Below are positions 19,058 to 27,408 of a stretch of DNA of 64,000 nucleotides, piece by piece; within the stretch, counting starts at the first letter, position 1, and each line of letters starts with the position of its first letter. Below the pieces are notes generated by a model. That model was given only the letters and a program-made list of their open reading frames with translations. It had not been told where the DNA came from and made no database searches. Position numbers and translations under genes: made by a program. Origin of the DNA: an uncultured Pseudomonadota bacterium (GTDB taxonomy: Bacteria > Myxococcota_A > Bradymonadia > Bradymonadales > GCA-2716585); the NCBI GenBank assembly GCA_937123825.1, contig CAKZKQ010000582.1, positions 17,056 through 81,055 of the forward strand, written 5' to 3'.

Positions 19058-20731
19058 GTGTACCAACCTCAGAACCCGCTCATCGTCCAATCGGACCGGA
19101 CCATCCTCCTTGAGACCGCCTCGCCGCGCTTTGAAGAAGCACGCGATCGGCTCAGCGTCTTTGCCGAGCTTCTGAAGAGCCCCGAGCACATCCACACCTA
19201 TCGGATTTCGGCGCTGAGCCTGTGGAACGCGGCGGCGCTGGGCGTCAGCCCCGAGTCGGTCAAACAGACCCTGACCGAGATGGGCAAGTACGACGTGCCC
19301 GACAACATCAGCGCCGACATCGACGACGTCATGTCCCGCTACGGCCGACTGAAGCTGGTCAAAGACGGCGAGCGGCTCTTTTTGCAGACCGAGGATCACA
19401 TCCTCCTTGAAGAGATCTGCAGCTTCAACGCCATGCAAGAGCACCTGCTGAGCCGCCCGATGGGCGATCGGGTCGAGGTGCGCGCCGATCAGCGCGGCTT
19501 CCTCAAGCAAGCCCTCATCAAGCTGGGCTACCCGGTCGAAGACCTGGCTGGCTACATGGAGGGCGCGGAGCTGGACGTCGACCTGCGCTCGCCGACGCTG
19601 GCGGGCGACCCCTTTGGGCTGCGCGACTACCAGCAGGAGGCCGTGGGGGCCTTTTATGCCGGCGGCACGGTGCGCGGCGGATCGGGGATCGTGGTCCTGC
19701 CTTGCGGCGCGGGCAAGACGGTGGTGGGCATCGGGGTCATGGATCAGATCAAGACCAACACCCTGATCTTGACGACCAACACGACGGCGCTGCGCCAGTG
19801 GCGCGACGAAATCCTCGACAAGACCTCGCTTCCCCCCGAGATGGTCGGCGAATACAGCGGGTACAGCAAAGACATCCAGCCGGTGACGGTGACGACGTAC
19901 CAGATCTTGACGTACCGCAAGAGCAAGGACGCGCCGTTTAAACACTTTCAGATCTTTGAGCAGGGCAACTGGGGCCTGATCATCTACGATGAGGTCCACC
20001 TGCTGCCCGCCCCGGTCTTTCGCGCCGTGGCCAACCTCCAGTCGCTGCGGCGGCTGGGTTTGACGGCGACGCTGGTGCGCGAAGACGGCAAGGAAGGCGA
20101 GGTCTTCAGCCTGATCGGTCCAAAGAAGTACGACGTGCCCTGGAGGGTGCTGGAGAAGCGCGGGTTCATCGCCACGGCGCTGTGCACCGAGGTGCGGGTG
20201 CCGTTTGCCGACACAGAGCTGCGCATGGAGTACGCGCTGGCCGAGCCCCGTCAGAAGTTCCGTCTGGCGGCGACCAACCCCGGCAAGCTGGCCGTGCTGC
20301 GCACCTTGCTCGAAACCCACAGCAAGGATCGGGTTTTGATCATTGGCCAGTACATCGACCAACTCAAAGAGGTCTCCAGGCTCCTTGGCGCGCCCCTGAT
20401 CACCGGCCGGACCAACCAGAGCAAACGGGAAGAACTCTACGAGTCCTTCAGGACCGGAGAGGTGCCCCATCTGGTGGTGTCCAAGGTGGCCAACTTCGCC
20501 GTGGACCTGCCGGACGCCAACGTGGCCATTCAAATCAGCGGCACCTTTGGTTCTCGCCAGGAAGAGGCCCAGCGCCTTGGCCGCGTCCTGCGCCCCAAGA
20601 AGAACTCCAACACGGCGCGCTTCTACTCGGTCGTCACGCGGGACACCACCGAGCAGGACCTGTCCAGCAAGCGACAACTCTTCCTGACCGAACAGGGCTA
20701 CCGGTACGAGATCGTCAACCACGAGGGGTGA
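19058..20731 (+). CDS. XPB/Rad25-family DNA helicase
   Basis: 557 residues from GTG 19058; the frame extends to ATG 19004, but the family N-terminus (NPLIVQSDRTILLE) begins right after GTG 19058, which has AGGTG upstream. It is an SF2 helicase: Walker A PCGAGKT (about residue 214), a DEVH box in IIYDEVH (about 310), LTATLVRED, and QRLGRVLRPK as motif VI (about 505). An N-terminal helicase-C3 type domain precedes the motor. Bacterial XPB proteins are 3'-5' DNA translocases thought to act in nucleotide excision repair, sometimes with the nuclease Bax1, which is not seen here. The gene is divergent from the metallophosphoesterase gene. Confidence 0.94.
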   Translation: MYQPQNPLIVQSDRTILLETASPRFEEARDRLSVFAELLKSPEHIHTYRISALSLWNAAALGVSPESVKQTLTEMGKYDVPDNISADIDDVMSRYGRLKLVKDGERLFLQTEDHILLEEICSFNAMQEHLLSRPMGDRVEVRADQRGFLKQALIKLGYPVEDLAGYMEGAELDVDLRSPTLAGDPFGLRDYQQEAVGAFYAGGTVRGGSGIVVLPCGAGKTVVGIGVMDQIKTNTLILTTNTTALRQWRDEILDKTSLPPEMVGEYSGYSKDIQPVTVTTYQILTYRKSKDAPFKHFQIFEQGNWGLIIYDEVHLLPAPVFRAVANLQSLRRLGLTATLVREDGKEGEVFSLIGPKKYDVPWRVLEKRGFIATALCTEVRVPFADTELRMEYALAEPRQKFRLAATNPGKLAVLRTLLETHSKDRVLIIGQYIDQLKEVSRLLGAPLITGRTNQSKREELYESFRTGEVPHLVVSKVANFAVDLPDANVAIQISGTFGSRQEEAQRLGRVLRPKKNSNTARFYSVVTRDTTEQDLSSKRQLFLTEQGYRYEIVNHEG

Positions 20732-20806
20732 ACACACCCCAGCGGCGTGACACCCTGACACAGTGCGGCCAGCAAGGAGCGCGCAGGGGGCGGTGGAATT
20801 GGCATT

Positions 20807-20822
20807 TGGCCCAGGAGTTGCT
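20807..20822 (+). promoter_or_regulatory. Candidate sigma-54 promoter
   Basis: TGGCCC-AGGAG-TTGCT matches the TGGCAC-N5-TTGC(A/T) consensus at every position but one, with correct GG-N10-GC spacing. It lies 62 bases before ATG 20884. A sigma-54 activator gene is present at 52754-54193. No activator-binding repeats were identified. Confidence 0.4.
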
Positions 20823-20883
20823 AAAACAATGGGTGTGGCAATCCTGAACTGCCCTGGCGTATCCCCTTGAGAGGTAAATTTCG

Positions 20884-22992
20884 ATGCGACTGACGACGTC
20901 CACCGATCGCATGCCGACATCTGGCGGAACCATTGGCGCTGCTTTGGCGCTGCTTTTATTGGTGTCGCTGGGGGCGCAGGGGTGCAACGATGGTTCTCTG
21001 ACGCTCAAAGGCAACTATGTCGGCGACGAGGTCCTGAACACGGACGATCCTGACGGACCCAACACGGGCCCCGACGATCCGGAACGCGTCGTGGTCGGCA
21101 ACAAGTCGCTTCAGGTTGACAGCCCCCTGCCGCAAGCGATCATCGATCGCCAGGTGGTGCAGGTCGTCGGTCAAGCCGACGGCATCGACACCGTCAAGAT
21201 CAACGGCACCGAGGTCGACGTGGAGGACGGTGCGTTTTCGCGCAACGTCCCAGCCACCACCGAAGGCCCGATGCAGATCGTGGTTGAGGGTGAGGGGCTG
21301 CCGGCGATCACCATCCCGGTCATCGTGGACCTGTCTCCCCCGGTCGTGGTGGTCAACGAGCCGCCTCGCGGGGCCTTCATCAACGAAGGCCAGCCCGTGA
21401 CGGTGCGCGGTCAGGTCAGCGACTCGGCCACGGAGGTCTCGGAGGTGGTGATCAACGGTCAGGCGACCGCCGTGGGCCCCGATGGGTCATTCTCGGCCAC
21501 GCTGACGCCGACCACCGGCACCAACTTCATCAAAGTGGACGCCACCGACGGCGCAGGTCGCCCCGCCAGCCGCAGTCAGGCCTTTGTCTACGGCCAGTTT
21601 GCCCCCTGGGATCGGCCAAGCGACGACGCCATCAACGCCAGGCTGCGTGCCGACGCGCTGAGCATGCTGACGGACGCGTTGGCGACGACGCTGGTCAACG
21701 ACTTGTTGGGCGACTTCACCTCTCAGGACAACGGCGACGTGGAGATCCGGGGCATCAGCTTCTCGGAGTTGGACATTGCCCTGACCCCGGCCCAGGGTTA
21801 CCTGGACATTCAGATCCGCATGTTTGATCTGGTGGTCGAGGTGGCCGTCGAGCAGCGCGTGGTCTTCTTTGATGTGACCATCAGCGGCGACGTCAGCACC
21901 AACCCCGCCGAGTTGACCGGCAAGCTCTATCTGGACCTGGACGGTCAAGGCGGGCTCTCGGCGCGCATCGCCGATTCCAACGTCCGCCTGCACAACTTCG
22001 ATCTGGACCTCGATGGCCTGGCGGGTCTGCTTGAGGGGCTCGTGGAGGGCACCGTCGAGGATCTGGCCACGGACTTGCTGCGCGACGTGCTCGACGAGGG
22101 GGTCATCGGTACCCTGCTTGATCCTGGGGGCCTGCGGCAAGAGTTTGACCTGCTGGGTCAGACGGCCGTCTTCAACCTCCTGGTCACCCAATTGGACATC
22201 GATCCCCAGGGCGTCACCTTTGGCACCGACAGCACCATGGAGGTCGCCGCCAGCCCCGACGTGCCCCCCTCCCCGGGCTACCTGATCACCCCTGCGGGGC
22301 CGCCTCAGACCCCCAGCCCCGAGCGGATGGTGCGGCTGAGCCTCTCGGACGACTTCATCAACCAACTCCTTGGCAGCCTCTGGAGAGGCGGCGCGCTGAA
22401 CATCGACATCGGTGAGGCGCTGGCGGGCGATGAGGGCGAGGAAGGCGGCGGCGGCTTGCCGGTGGATTTGACGGCGGGGACCTTTGCATTGCTGGTGGGC
22501 AACGACCTGCTGGCTCACGCCGAGCGTGACACCCCCGTGGGGCTGGTCATGCGCCCGCTGCTGCCCCCGATCACCCGCGTGCAGTCGCCCGAGCAGGGCG
22601 TGCTGGGCATCACCATCGGCGACATGATCCTGGACTTCTCATTGAAGAACCCCGACGGAGAGGTTCACTGGGCCAGCGTCGCCACCCAACTCATCATCGA
22701 CATCCGCATGGAACTTGATGATCAGGGTGAGATGACGACGGCGTTGGAATTGCGCGTGGAGGCGGATCTGATCGATGAGCCACTCTTTGACATCGACGAC
22801 GTGACGCTGGAGCAGCTCCTGGTGAGTCTGCTGGAGACGTTGCCCGATCAGCTCGACACCGACGACGCCTTTGATCTGGGCGATCTGTCCGGCAACAACC
22901 CCGGCGTGGGCATCGGCAACCTGCTCATCCGCCCCGATGGTCCCGGCAAGGACTACCTCTCCATCTATGTGGACTTTGTGCCCGAGTTCTGA
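20884..22992 (+). CDS. Large lipoprotein with Ig-like domains
   Basis: 702 residues from ATG 20884. Residues 1-34 are a signal peptide ending in lipobox GAQGC. An Asp/Pro linker leads to two bacterial Ig-like (glucodextranase-B type) repeats at about 75-230, each with a GxFSxxxxxxxG pattern. The remainder (about 240-700) is rich in amphipathic beta-strands and alternates hydrophobic and acidic residues (LLEGLVEGTVEDLATDLL, DDFINQLLGSL). Its two-part organisation recalls tubular lipid-binding proteins of the BPI/TULIP kind, but I cannot confirm that. A lipid-anchored envelope protein is likely. It may be expressed from the sigma-54-like site upstream. Confidence 0.85.
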   Translation: MRLTTSTDRMPTSGGTIGAALALLLLVSLGAQGCNDGSLTLKGNYVGDEVLNTDDPDGPNTGPDDPERVVVGNKSLQVDSPLPQAIIDRQVVQVVGQADGIDTVKINGTEVDVEDGAFSRNVPATTEGPMQIVVEGEGLPAITIPVIVDLSPPVVVVNEPPRGAFINEGQPVTVRGQVSDSATEVSEVVINGQATAVGPDGSFSATLTPTTGTNFIKVDATDGAGRPASRSQAFVYGQFAPWDRPSDDAINARLRADALSMLTDALATTLVNDLLGDFTSQDNGDVEIRGISFSELDIALTPAQGYLDIQIRMFDLVVEVAVEQRVVFFDVTISGDVSTNPAELTGKLYLDLDGQGGLSARIADSNVRLHNFDLDLDGLAGLLEGLVEGTVEDLATDLLRDVLDEGVIGTLLDPGGLRQEFDLLGQTAVFNLLVTQLDIDPQGVTFGTDSTMEVAASPDVPPSPGYLITPAGPPQTPSPERMVRLSLSDDFINQLLGSLWRGGALNIDIGEALAGDEGEEGGGGLPVDLTAGTFALLVGNDLLAHAERDTPVGLVMRPLLPPITRVQSPEQGVLGITIGDMILDFSLKNPDGEVHWASVATQLIIDIRMELDDQGEMTTALELRVEADLIDEPLFDIDDVTLEQLLVSLLETLPDQLDTDDAFDLGDLSGNNPGVGIGNLLIRPDGPGKDYLSIYVDFVPEF

Positions 22993-23015
22993 TACCAGAC
23001 GCAAAGAGGCATGCA

Positions 23016-23032
23016 GCCCCTGCACAAGGGGC
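23016..23032 (+). terminator. Possible weak terminator hairpin
   Basis: GCCCCT-GCACA-AGGGGC is a perfect 6-bp stem 24 bases after the Ig-like lipoprotein stop. No T-tract follows, so termination is only a possibility. Confidence 0.3.
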
Positions 23033-23245
23033 ACCAAGGCTCACCAAGACAAAATAGAGCCTCCGCCATCATTCAAGTTTCCACAAAAGGCACACGATGC
23101 CTTGGAGTATCGGCGTTCAAGCGGCTGAATAAACACAAGAAAAGTGTCGTCTTCCTGTCGTGATTGGAAGCATACTCTTGCCCTGATGTGTTCCAGTGGT
23201 AACATTGACCTGCGGAACATCCACGGGCCACAGCAATAAATACGC

Positions 23246-24964
23246 GTGACTACGACCCAACAAAAATCCCTAAAGACCATCCCAATCCCACACATCGGTG
23301 ATGTGGTGGATGGGCGCTATGAGCTCCTGGAGCACATTGGCCAGGGCGGGTTTGGTGTGGTCTTCAGAACGCGCGACGTGACCAACGAGAACATCGTCGC
23401 CCTGAAGATGCTCCTGCCCCACGCCGTGAGCGTCAAGGGTGTGCCTGAGCGCTTCCAGCGAGAGGTGCAGCTGGCCAGCCAGTTGACCCACGCAAGCTCG
23501 GTGGCGGTCTACGACCACGGTGAATATAGCCCCGAGCCCAACTCTGCTGGGTTGCCCTACCTGGTCATGGAGCTGCTCAAGGGCAAGACCCTCAAAGAGC
23601 ACCTGCGCGGCGTGCGTCGGATGACCGTCGAAGACACCATCGCGATGCTGGTGCAGACGCTGGGGTCTTTGGCCGAAGCCCACGATCGGGGCATTGTCCA
23701 CCGCGACATCAAGCCCGACAACATCTTCCTGTGCGACACCTACTGGGAAAACGGCCAGCGCGTGGTCAAGGTGCTGGACTTTGGCATCGCCAAGGCCATC
23801 AGCGGCAACTGGGACGATGAGACCTACCAGAAGCTGACCAAGACCGGCACCGTGGCGGGCACGCCCGACTACATGGCCCCCGAGCAGGCTGTGGGTGACT
23901 CGGACATCAGCCCCGCGCTGGACATCTACGCCATCGGGTGCGTGGCCTTTGAGATGATCACGGGCCGGGTGCCTTACATCGGCAAGACCCCCATGGAGAC
24001 GGCCTTTAAGCACATCAGCGAGGCCGTCCCAGAGTTGCCCGAGCCCTTCAACGAGCACTTCATCGGGCAAGTCATCTACCGGGCCATGTCCAAGGAGCCC
24101 AGCCAGCGCTTTATGGACGCTTCCCACATGAAGCGCGCGCTGGAGCAAGGGGTCCTGACCCAGATGTTTGATATGAGCGACTTGCTCCAATATCAAGCCA
24201 CGCTGGCCGAAATGCCCGCCCAGACGCCGCTGGCGTCCGCGCAAATCACGCCCAACACCCTCGACGCCCTTCAATCGGCGCCCAAAGACACCCCATTGAC
24301 CCAACCGGTCAACCTCCAGACGGTGCCCGAAGACAACGAAGGGGTGAAGCTGCAGGTGTGGATGCTGGTGGCGGCGGCGGTGCTCATCCCGCTGCTGCTT
24401 GGTGTGGGCTACTCCGTGGTCAACACCATGATGGCCAAGGACGACGGAGGGGCAGCCACTGCGCAGGCCCCCGACAAGGCCCAACCGGCCGCGCCCAAAC
24501 CGGATCAAGACAAGCCTAAAGAGGCCAAAGGCGCTGGGGCGGACCCCAAAGCACTGGCCCAAAACGATCCCACTCCAAAAGAAGATAAGAACGGGCAACC
24601 TCAGGCCGATCCCGAGAACAAAGGCGATCAGGCGGACCCAGCCAAGCCCGTCAAAGAGGCTCCGACCAAAGAAGAGCCCAAAAATGACCTCCAGCAAGAG
24701 GTCAAGCTGGTCACCAACACCAGCGCCATCGTCTACAACGGTGTTAAGAAGATCGGCACCACGCCGATGACCCTCAAGAGCGCCGACTTTGACGGCAAAC
24801 CCGTGGTGCTGCGCCTGCGCGCCCAAAAGCACCGCACAGTGTCGGTGACGGTGGACTGGTCCAAACCTCGGATCGCCACCAAGCTGGCCCCCCAAGCCAA
24901 GAGCCCTCCTGTCAACACCAAGGGCCCTTCGACTCCAACCCCAAAACCGGGTATCCTCGATTGA
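23246..24964 (+). CDS. Membrane Ser/Thr protein kinase with PEGA-like C-terminal domain
   Basis: 572 residues. GTG 23246 is the first start in frame but has no clear Shine-Dalgarno; the fold begins soon after (GRYELLEHIGQGGFGVVF). All kinase motifs are intact: VALKML, HRDIKPDN (about 152), DFGIAKA (about 175), GTPDYMAPEQ. A transmembrane helix (about 371-393, MLVAAAVLIPLLLGVGYSVV) follows a juxtamembrane region. After it come a long Pro/Lys/Glu-rich linker (about 400-475) and a small beta domain (about 480-545) with the PEGA-like pattern GTTPMTLKSADFDGKPVVL. The kinase is cytoplasmic and the C-terminus periplasmic. The linker may span the periplasm or touch peptidoglycan; that is inference. 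Confidence 0.93.
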   Translation: MTTTQQKSLKTIPIPHIGDVVDGRYELLEHIGQGGFGVVFRTRDVTNENIVALKMLLPHAVSVKGVPERFQREVQLASQLTHASSVAVYDHGEYSPEPNSAGLPYLVMELLKGKTLKEHLRGVRRMTVEDTIAMLVQTLGSLAEAHDRGIVHRDIKPDNIFLCDTYWENGQRVVKVLDFGIAKAISGNWDDETYQKLTKTGTVAGTPDYMAPEQAVGDSDISPALDIYAIGCVAFEMITGRVPYIGKTPMETAFKHISEAVPELPEPFNEHFIGQVIYRAMSKEPSQRFMDASHMKRALEQGVLTQMFDMSDLLQYQATLAEMPAQTPLASAQITPNTLDALQSAPKDTPLTQPVNLQTVPEDNEGVKLQVWMLVAAAVLIPLLLGVGYSVVNTMMAKDDGGAATAQAPDKAQPAAPKPDQDKPKEAKGAGADPKALAQNDPTPKEDKNGQPQADPENKGDQADPAKPVKEAPTKEEPKNDLQQEVKLVTNTSAIVYNGVKKIGTTPMTLKSADFDGKPVVLRLRAQKHRTVSVTVDWSKPRIATKLAPQAKSPPVNTKGPSTPTPKPGILD

Positions 24965-25094
24965 CGGCTTGACCCGGCACATCAAGACTGACATCAGGCC
25001 CTGTGTTATGCGGCACAGACACGCTCAGCACCCTGCTCTGAACGGTCTTTGTCGACGGCATTGAACTGGGTTGATATTGATACAAGAGTCCATC

Positions 25095-27389
25095 ATGAGC
25101 AAGAGACCTTTTGCGGCGAGCTCTCTTTGGAGCCTCATGTGCGCGGCTGCCTTTGTGGCCACCGCGCTGGTGGGGTGTTCCGATGAGGACACATCCAACG
25201 CAGACGTAGAGTGCGAGACGGATCTCGACTGCTACGACTTCAATCCTTGCCATCAGCGCCTGTGCGTCGCCAACGCGTGCGTTACCGAAGCGTTGCCCGA
25301 AGGCACCCCGGGCGCTGGGGACTTTGACGACGACGAAGTGTGCGATGTCAGCGACGAAGATGACGACGCAGACGGGATCCCCGACGCCCAGGACGACTGC
25401 CCGCTGGGCATCATCGACTGGGAGCCTTCGCCCGAGACCGACCACGACGGCGACGGCTGTCGAGACATCGATGAGGACAACGACGACGACAACGACGGCG
25501 TCCTTGATGTCATCGACGCATGCCCCACGGGGGTCAACACCAATGTGGCGCTGACCAGCAATCGGGACCGCAACAACGATGGCTGCGAGGACGGTGTCGA
25601 TGACAGCGACGATGACCTCGACGGGGTTCAGGACGCCGATGACGAGTGTCGGGGCGACTCCTTTGATTGGCGCTCAGAAGATGTGACCGATTACGACGGC
25701 GACGGCTGCCGCGACATCGACTCTGACAACGATGATGACAACGACGGCGTCCCAGACGCCCGGGATCTGTGCCCGTTGGGGGCCACGCAGTGGCTCTCCG
25801 ATCCTCGCCAGACCGACCACGACGAAGATGGCTGCCGCGACGCCGACGAGGACACCGACGACGACAACGACGGCGTCCTCGACGACGACGATCGCTGCAA
25901 ACAGGGCGAGTTGGGCTGGCGCTCCGATGAAGTGACCGACCACGACAGCGACGGCTGCCGCAACTCCAGCGAAGACGTCGATGACGATGATGATGGCATC
26001 TTCAACGGCGCCGACCGATGCCCGCTGGGGCGCTTGGGCTGGCTTTCCAACGAAGACGAAGACCAGGACGCCGACGGCTGTGAAGACGCAGTGGACGACA
26101 TCGACGACGACAATGACGGTGTGCCAGACACTCAGGACTTGTGCCGCAACGGCGAGCGCGATTGGCTCTCCAATGCCCTGATCGACCACGACGGCGACGG
26201 CTGCCGCGACAGCAGCGAAGACGACGACGACGACAACGACGGCAAACCCGATGACGAGGATGACTGCCCCACCGGAGAGCAGGATTGGCTCTCCGATGAA
26301 GACAGCGACCATGACGACGACGGCTGCCAGGACAACAGCGATGAAGATCCTGACGACGACAACGACGGTGTCCTGGACCTCAACGACTTGTGCGGGAAAG
26401 GCACCCTGAATTGGACCTCTGATGAGGCGCTCGACTACGACAGCGATGGCTGCCTCGACAGCGGTGAAGACATCGATGACGACAACGACGGCGTCGTCGA
26501 CACCATCGATGACTGCGCCAAAGGCTCGATCAACTGGCCCTCTGACGAAGGCACCGATCACGACGGCGACGGCTGCCGGGACGGTGACGAGGACTTTGAT
26601 GACGACAACGACATGATGCGCGACAACATCGACCAGTGCATCCTGGGCGTCACCAACTGGAACGCCTTTGATGGCACCTCGGACCTGGATGGCGACGGCT
26701 GCCGGGACGAAGATGAAGACACCGATGACGACAACGACGGCTTTGAAGACGAAGACGACTGCGCCCCCAACGACCCAGACATCTCGCCGGGTGAGGTCGA
26801 AGTCTGCGATGGCGCAGACAACAACTGCGATGGCAACGTCGATGAAGGCGTGATCTTTGCCTGGTATTTTGACGGCGACAGCGACGGCGTTGGCCTCGAA
26901 AACGTCTCACTGCTCGCCTGCGAACAACCCCTGGGTTATGTGCTTGAACCCGGCGACTGCGACGACAACGATCCTGACCTGCAAGAATCCTGTGTGGATG
27001 ACCCCGACGACCTCAGCTTCCGCAATGGGGACTATCAAGGCATCGTCCGCATTGAGTTTGACGGCGGTCAATTTGTCCAGGACATCTGCATCGGCTCGGG
27101 CGCACTCAACATCGACGTCGATCGTCGTCCCATGATCCAGGGCCAGACCAGTTGCAACTTCCAGGGCAACCTGGTCTTCCTCGGCCCCCAAAGCGGCGCG
27201 TTCCGAGGCAACATCGAACCCAACGGCATCGACGCCGATGGCACCTTCAACGCTGGCTCATTGGTTGATTCATTGTGGGACGGCTTTTTCCTTGATGACG
27301 GCTCACTGCGCGGGAATCTGAGCGGTGAGTTCACGTTCAATGGCGCCCCTGTGCTTTATGACGGCTTCTTCCTTGGCAGCAGAGATTGA
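25095..27389 (+). CDS. Asp-rich repeat (TSP3/MopE-like) lipoprotein
   Basis: 764 residues from ATG 25095; an upstream in-frame TTG 25071 is less likely. The signal peptide ends in lipobox LVGC. After a short Cys-rich part, about 11 repeats of 36-39 residues run from about residue 80 to 550. Each holds DHDGDGCRD, a D-rich box such as DDDNDGVxD, a second Cys, and a conserved Trp (xxW(L/R)SD). The Asp spacing fits thrombospondin-type-3 calcium binding, and each repeat has a Cys pair likely to form a disulfide. A MopE-type motif, CDGADNNCDGNVDEG, follows at about residue 570. The C-terminal 170 residues are a distinct beta-rich domain. It stands 19 bases ahead of the triple-FGE gene, so the two share an operon. 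Confidence 0.9.
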   Translation: MSKRPFAASSLWSLMCAAAFVATALVGCSDEDTSNADVECETDLDCYDFNPCHQRLCVANACVTEALPEGTPGAGDFDDDEVCDVSDEDDDADGIPDAQDDCPLGIIDWEPSPETDHDGDGCRDIDEDNDDDNDGVLDVIDACPTGVNTNVALTSNRDRNNDGCEDGVDDSDDDLDGVQDADDECRGDSFDWRSEDVTDYDGDGCRDIDSDNDDDNDGVPDARDLCPLGATQWLSDPRQTDHDEDGCRDADEDTDDDNDGVLDDDDRCKQGELGWRSDEVTDHDSDGCRNSSEDVDDDDDGIFNGADRCPLGRLGWLSNEDEDQDADGCEDAVDDIDDDNDGVPDTQDLCRNGERDWLSNALIDHDGDGCRDSSEDDDDDNDGKPDDEDDCPTGEQDWLSDEDSDHDDDGCQDNSDEDPDDDNDGVLDLNDLCGKGTLNWTSDEALDYDSDGCLDSGEDIDDDNDGVVDTIDDCAKGSINWPSDEGTDHDGDGCRDGDEDFDDDNDMMRDNIDQCILGVTNWNAFDGTSDLDGDGCRDEDEDTDDDNDGFEDEDDCAPNDPDISPGEVEVCDGADNNCDGNVDEGVIFAWYFDGDSDGVGLENVSLLACEQPLGYVLEPGDCDDNDPDLQESCVDDPDDLSFRNGDYQGIVRIEFDGGQFVQDICIGSGALNIDVDRRPMIQGQTSCNFQGNLVFLGPQSGAFRGNIEPNGIDADGTFNAGSLVDSLWDGFFLDDGSLRGNLSGEFTFNGAPVLYDGFFLGSRD

Positions 27390-27408
27390 TACTCAGGAGG
27401 CGACGACC

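Noticed and set aside
18869..20920. 683-codon open frame opposite the XPB gene
   Set aside because: It contains no recognisable domain and covers the complete XPB helicase on the other strand.
25240..27000. Asp-repeat region as CRISPR or DNA-level tandem array
   Set aside because: Repeats are in frame, vary at third positions and code for a calcium-type motif; no spacers of constant length.
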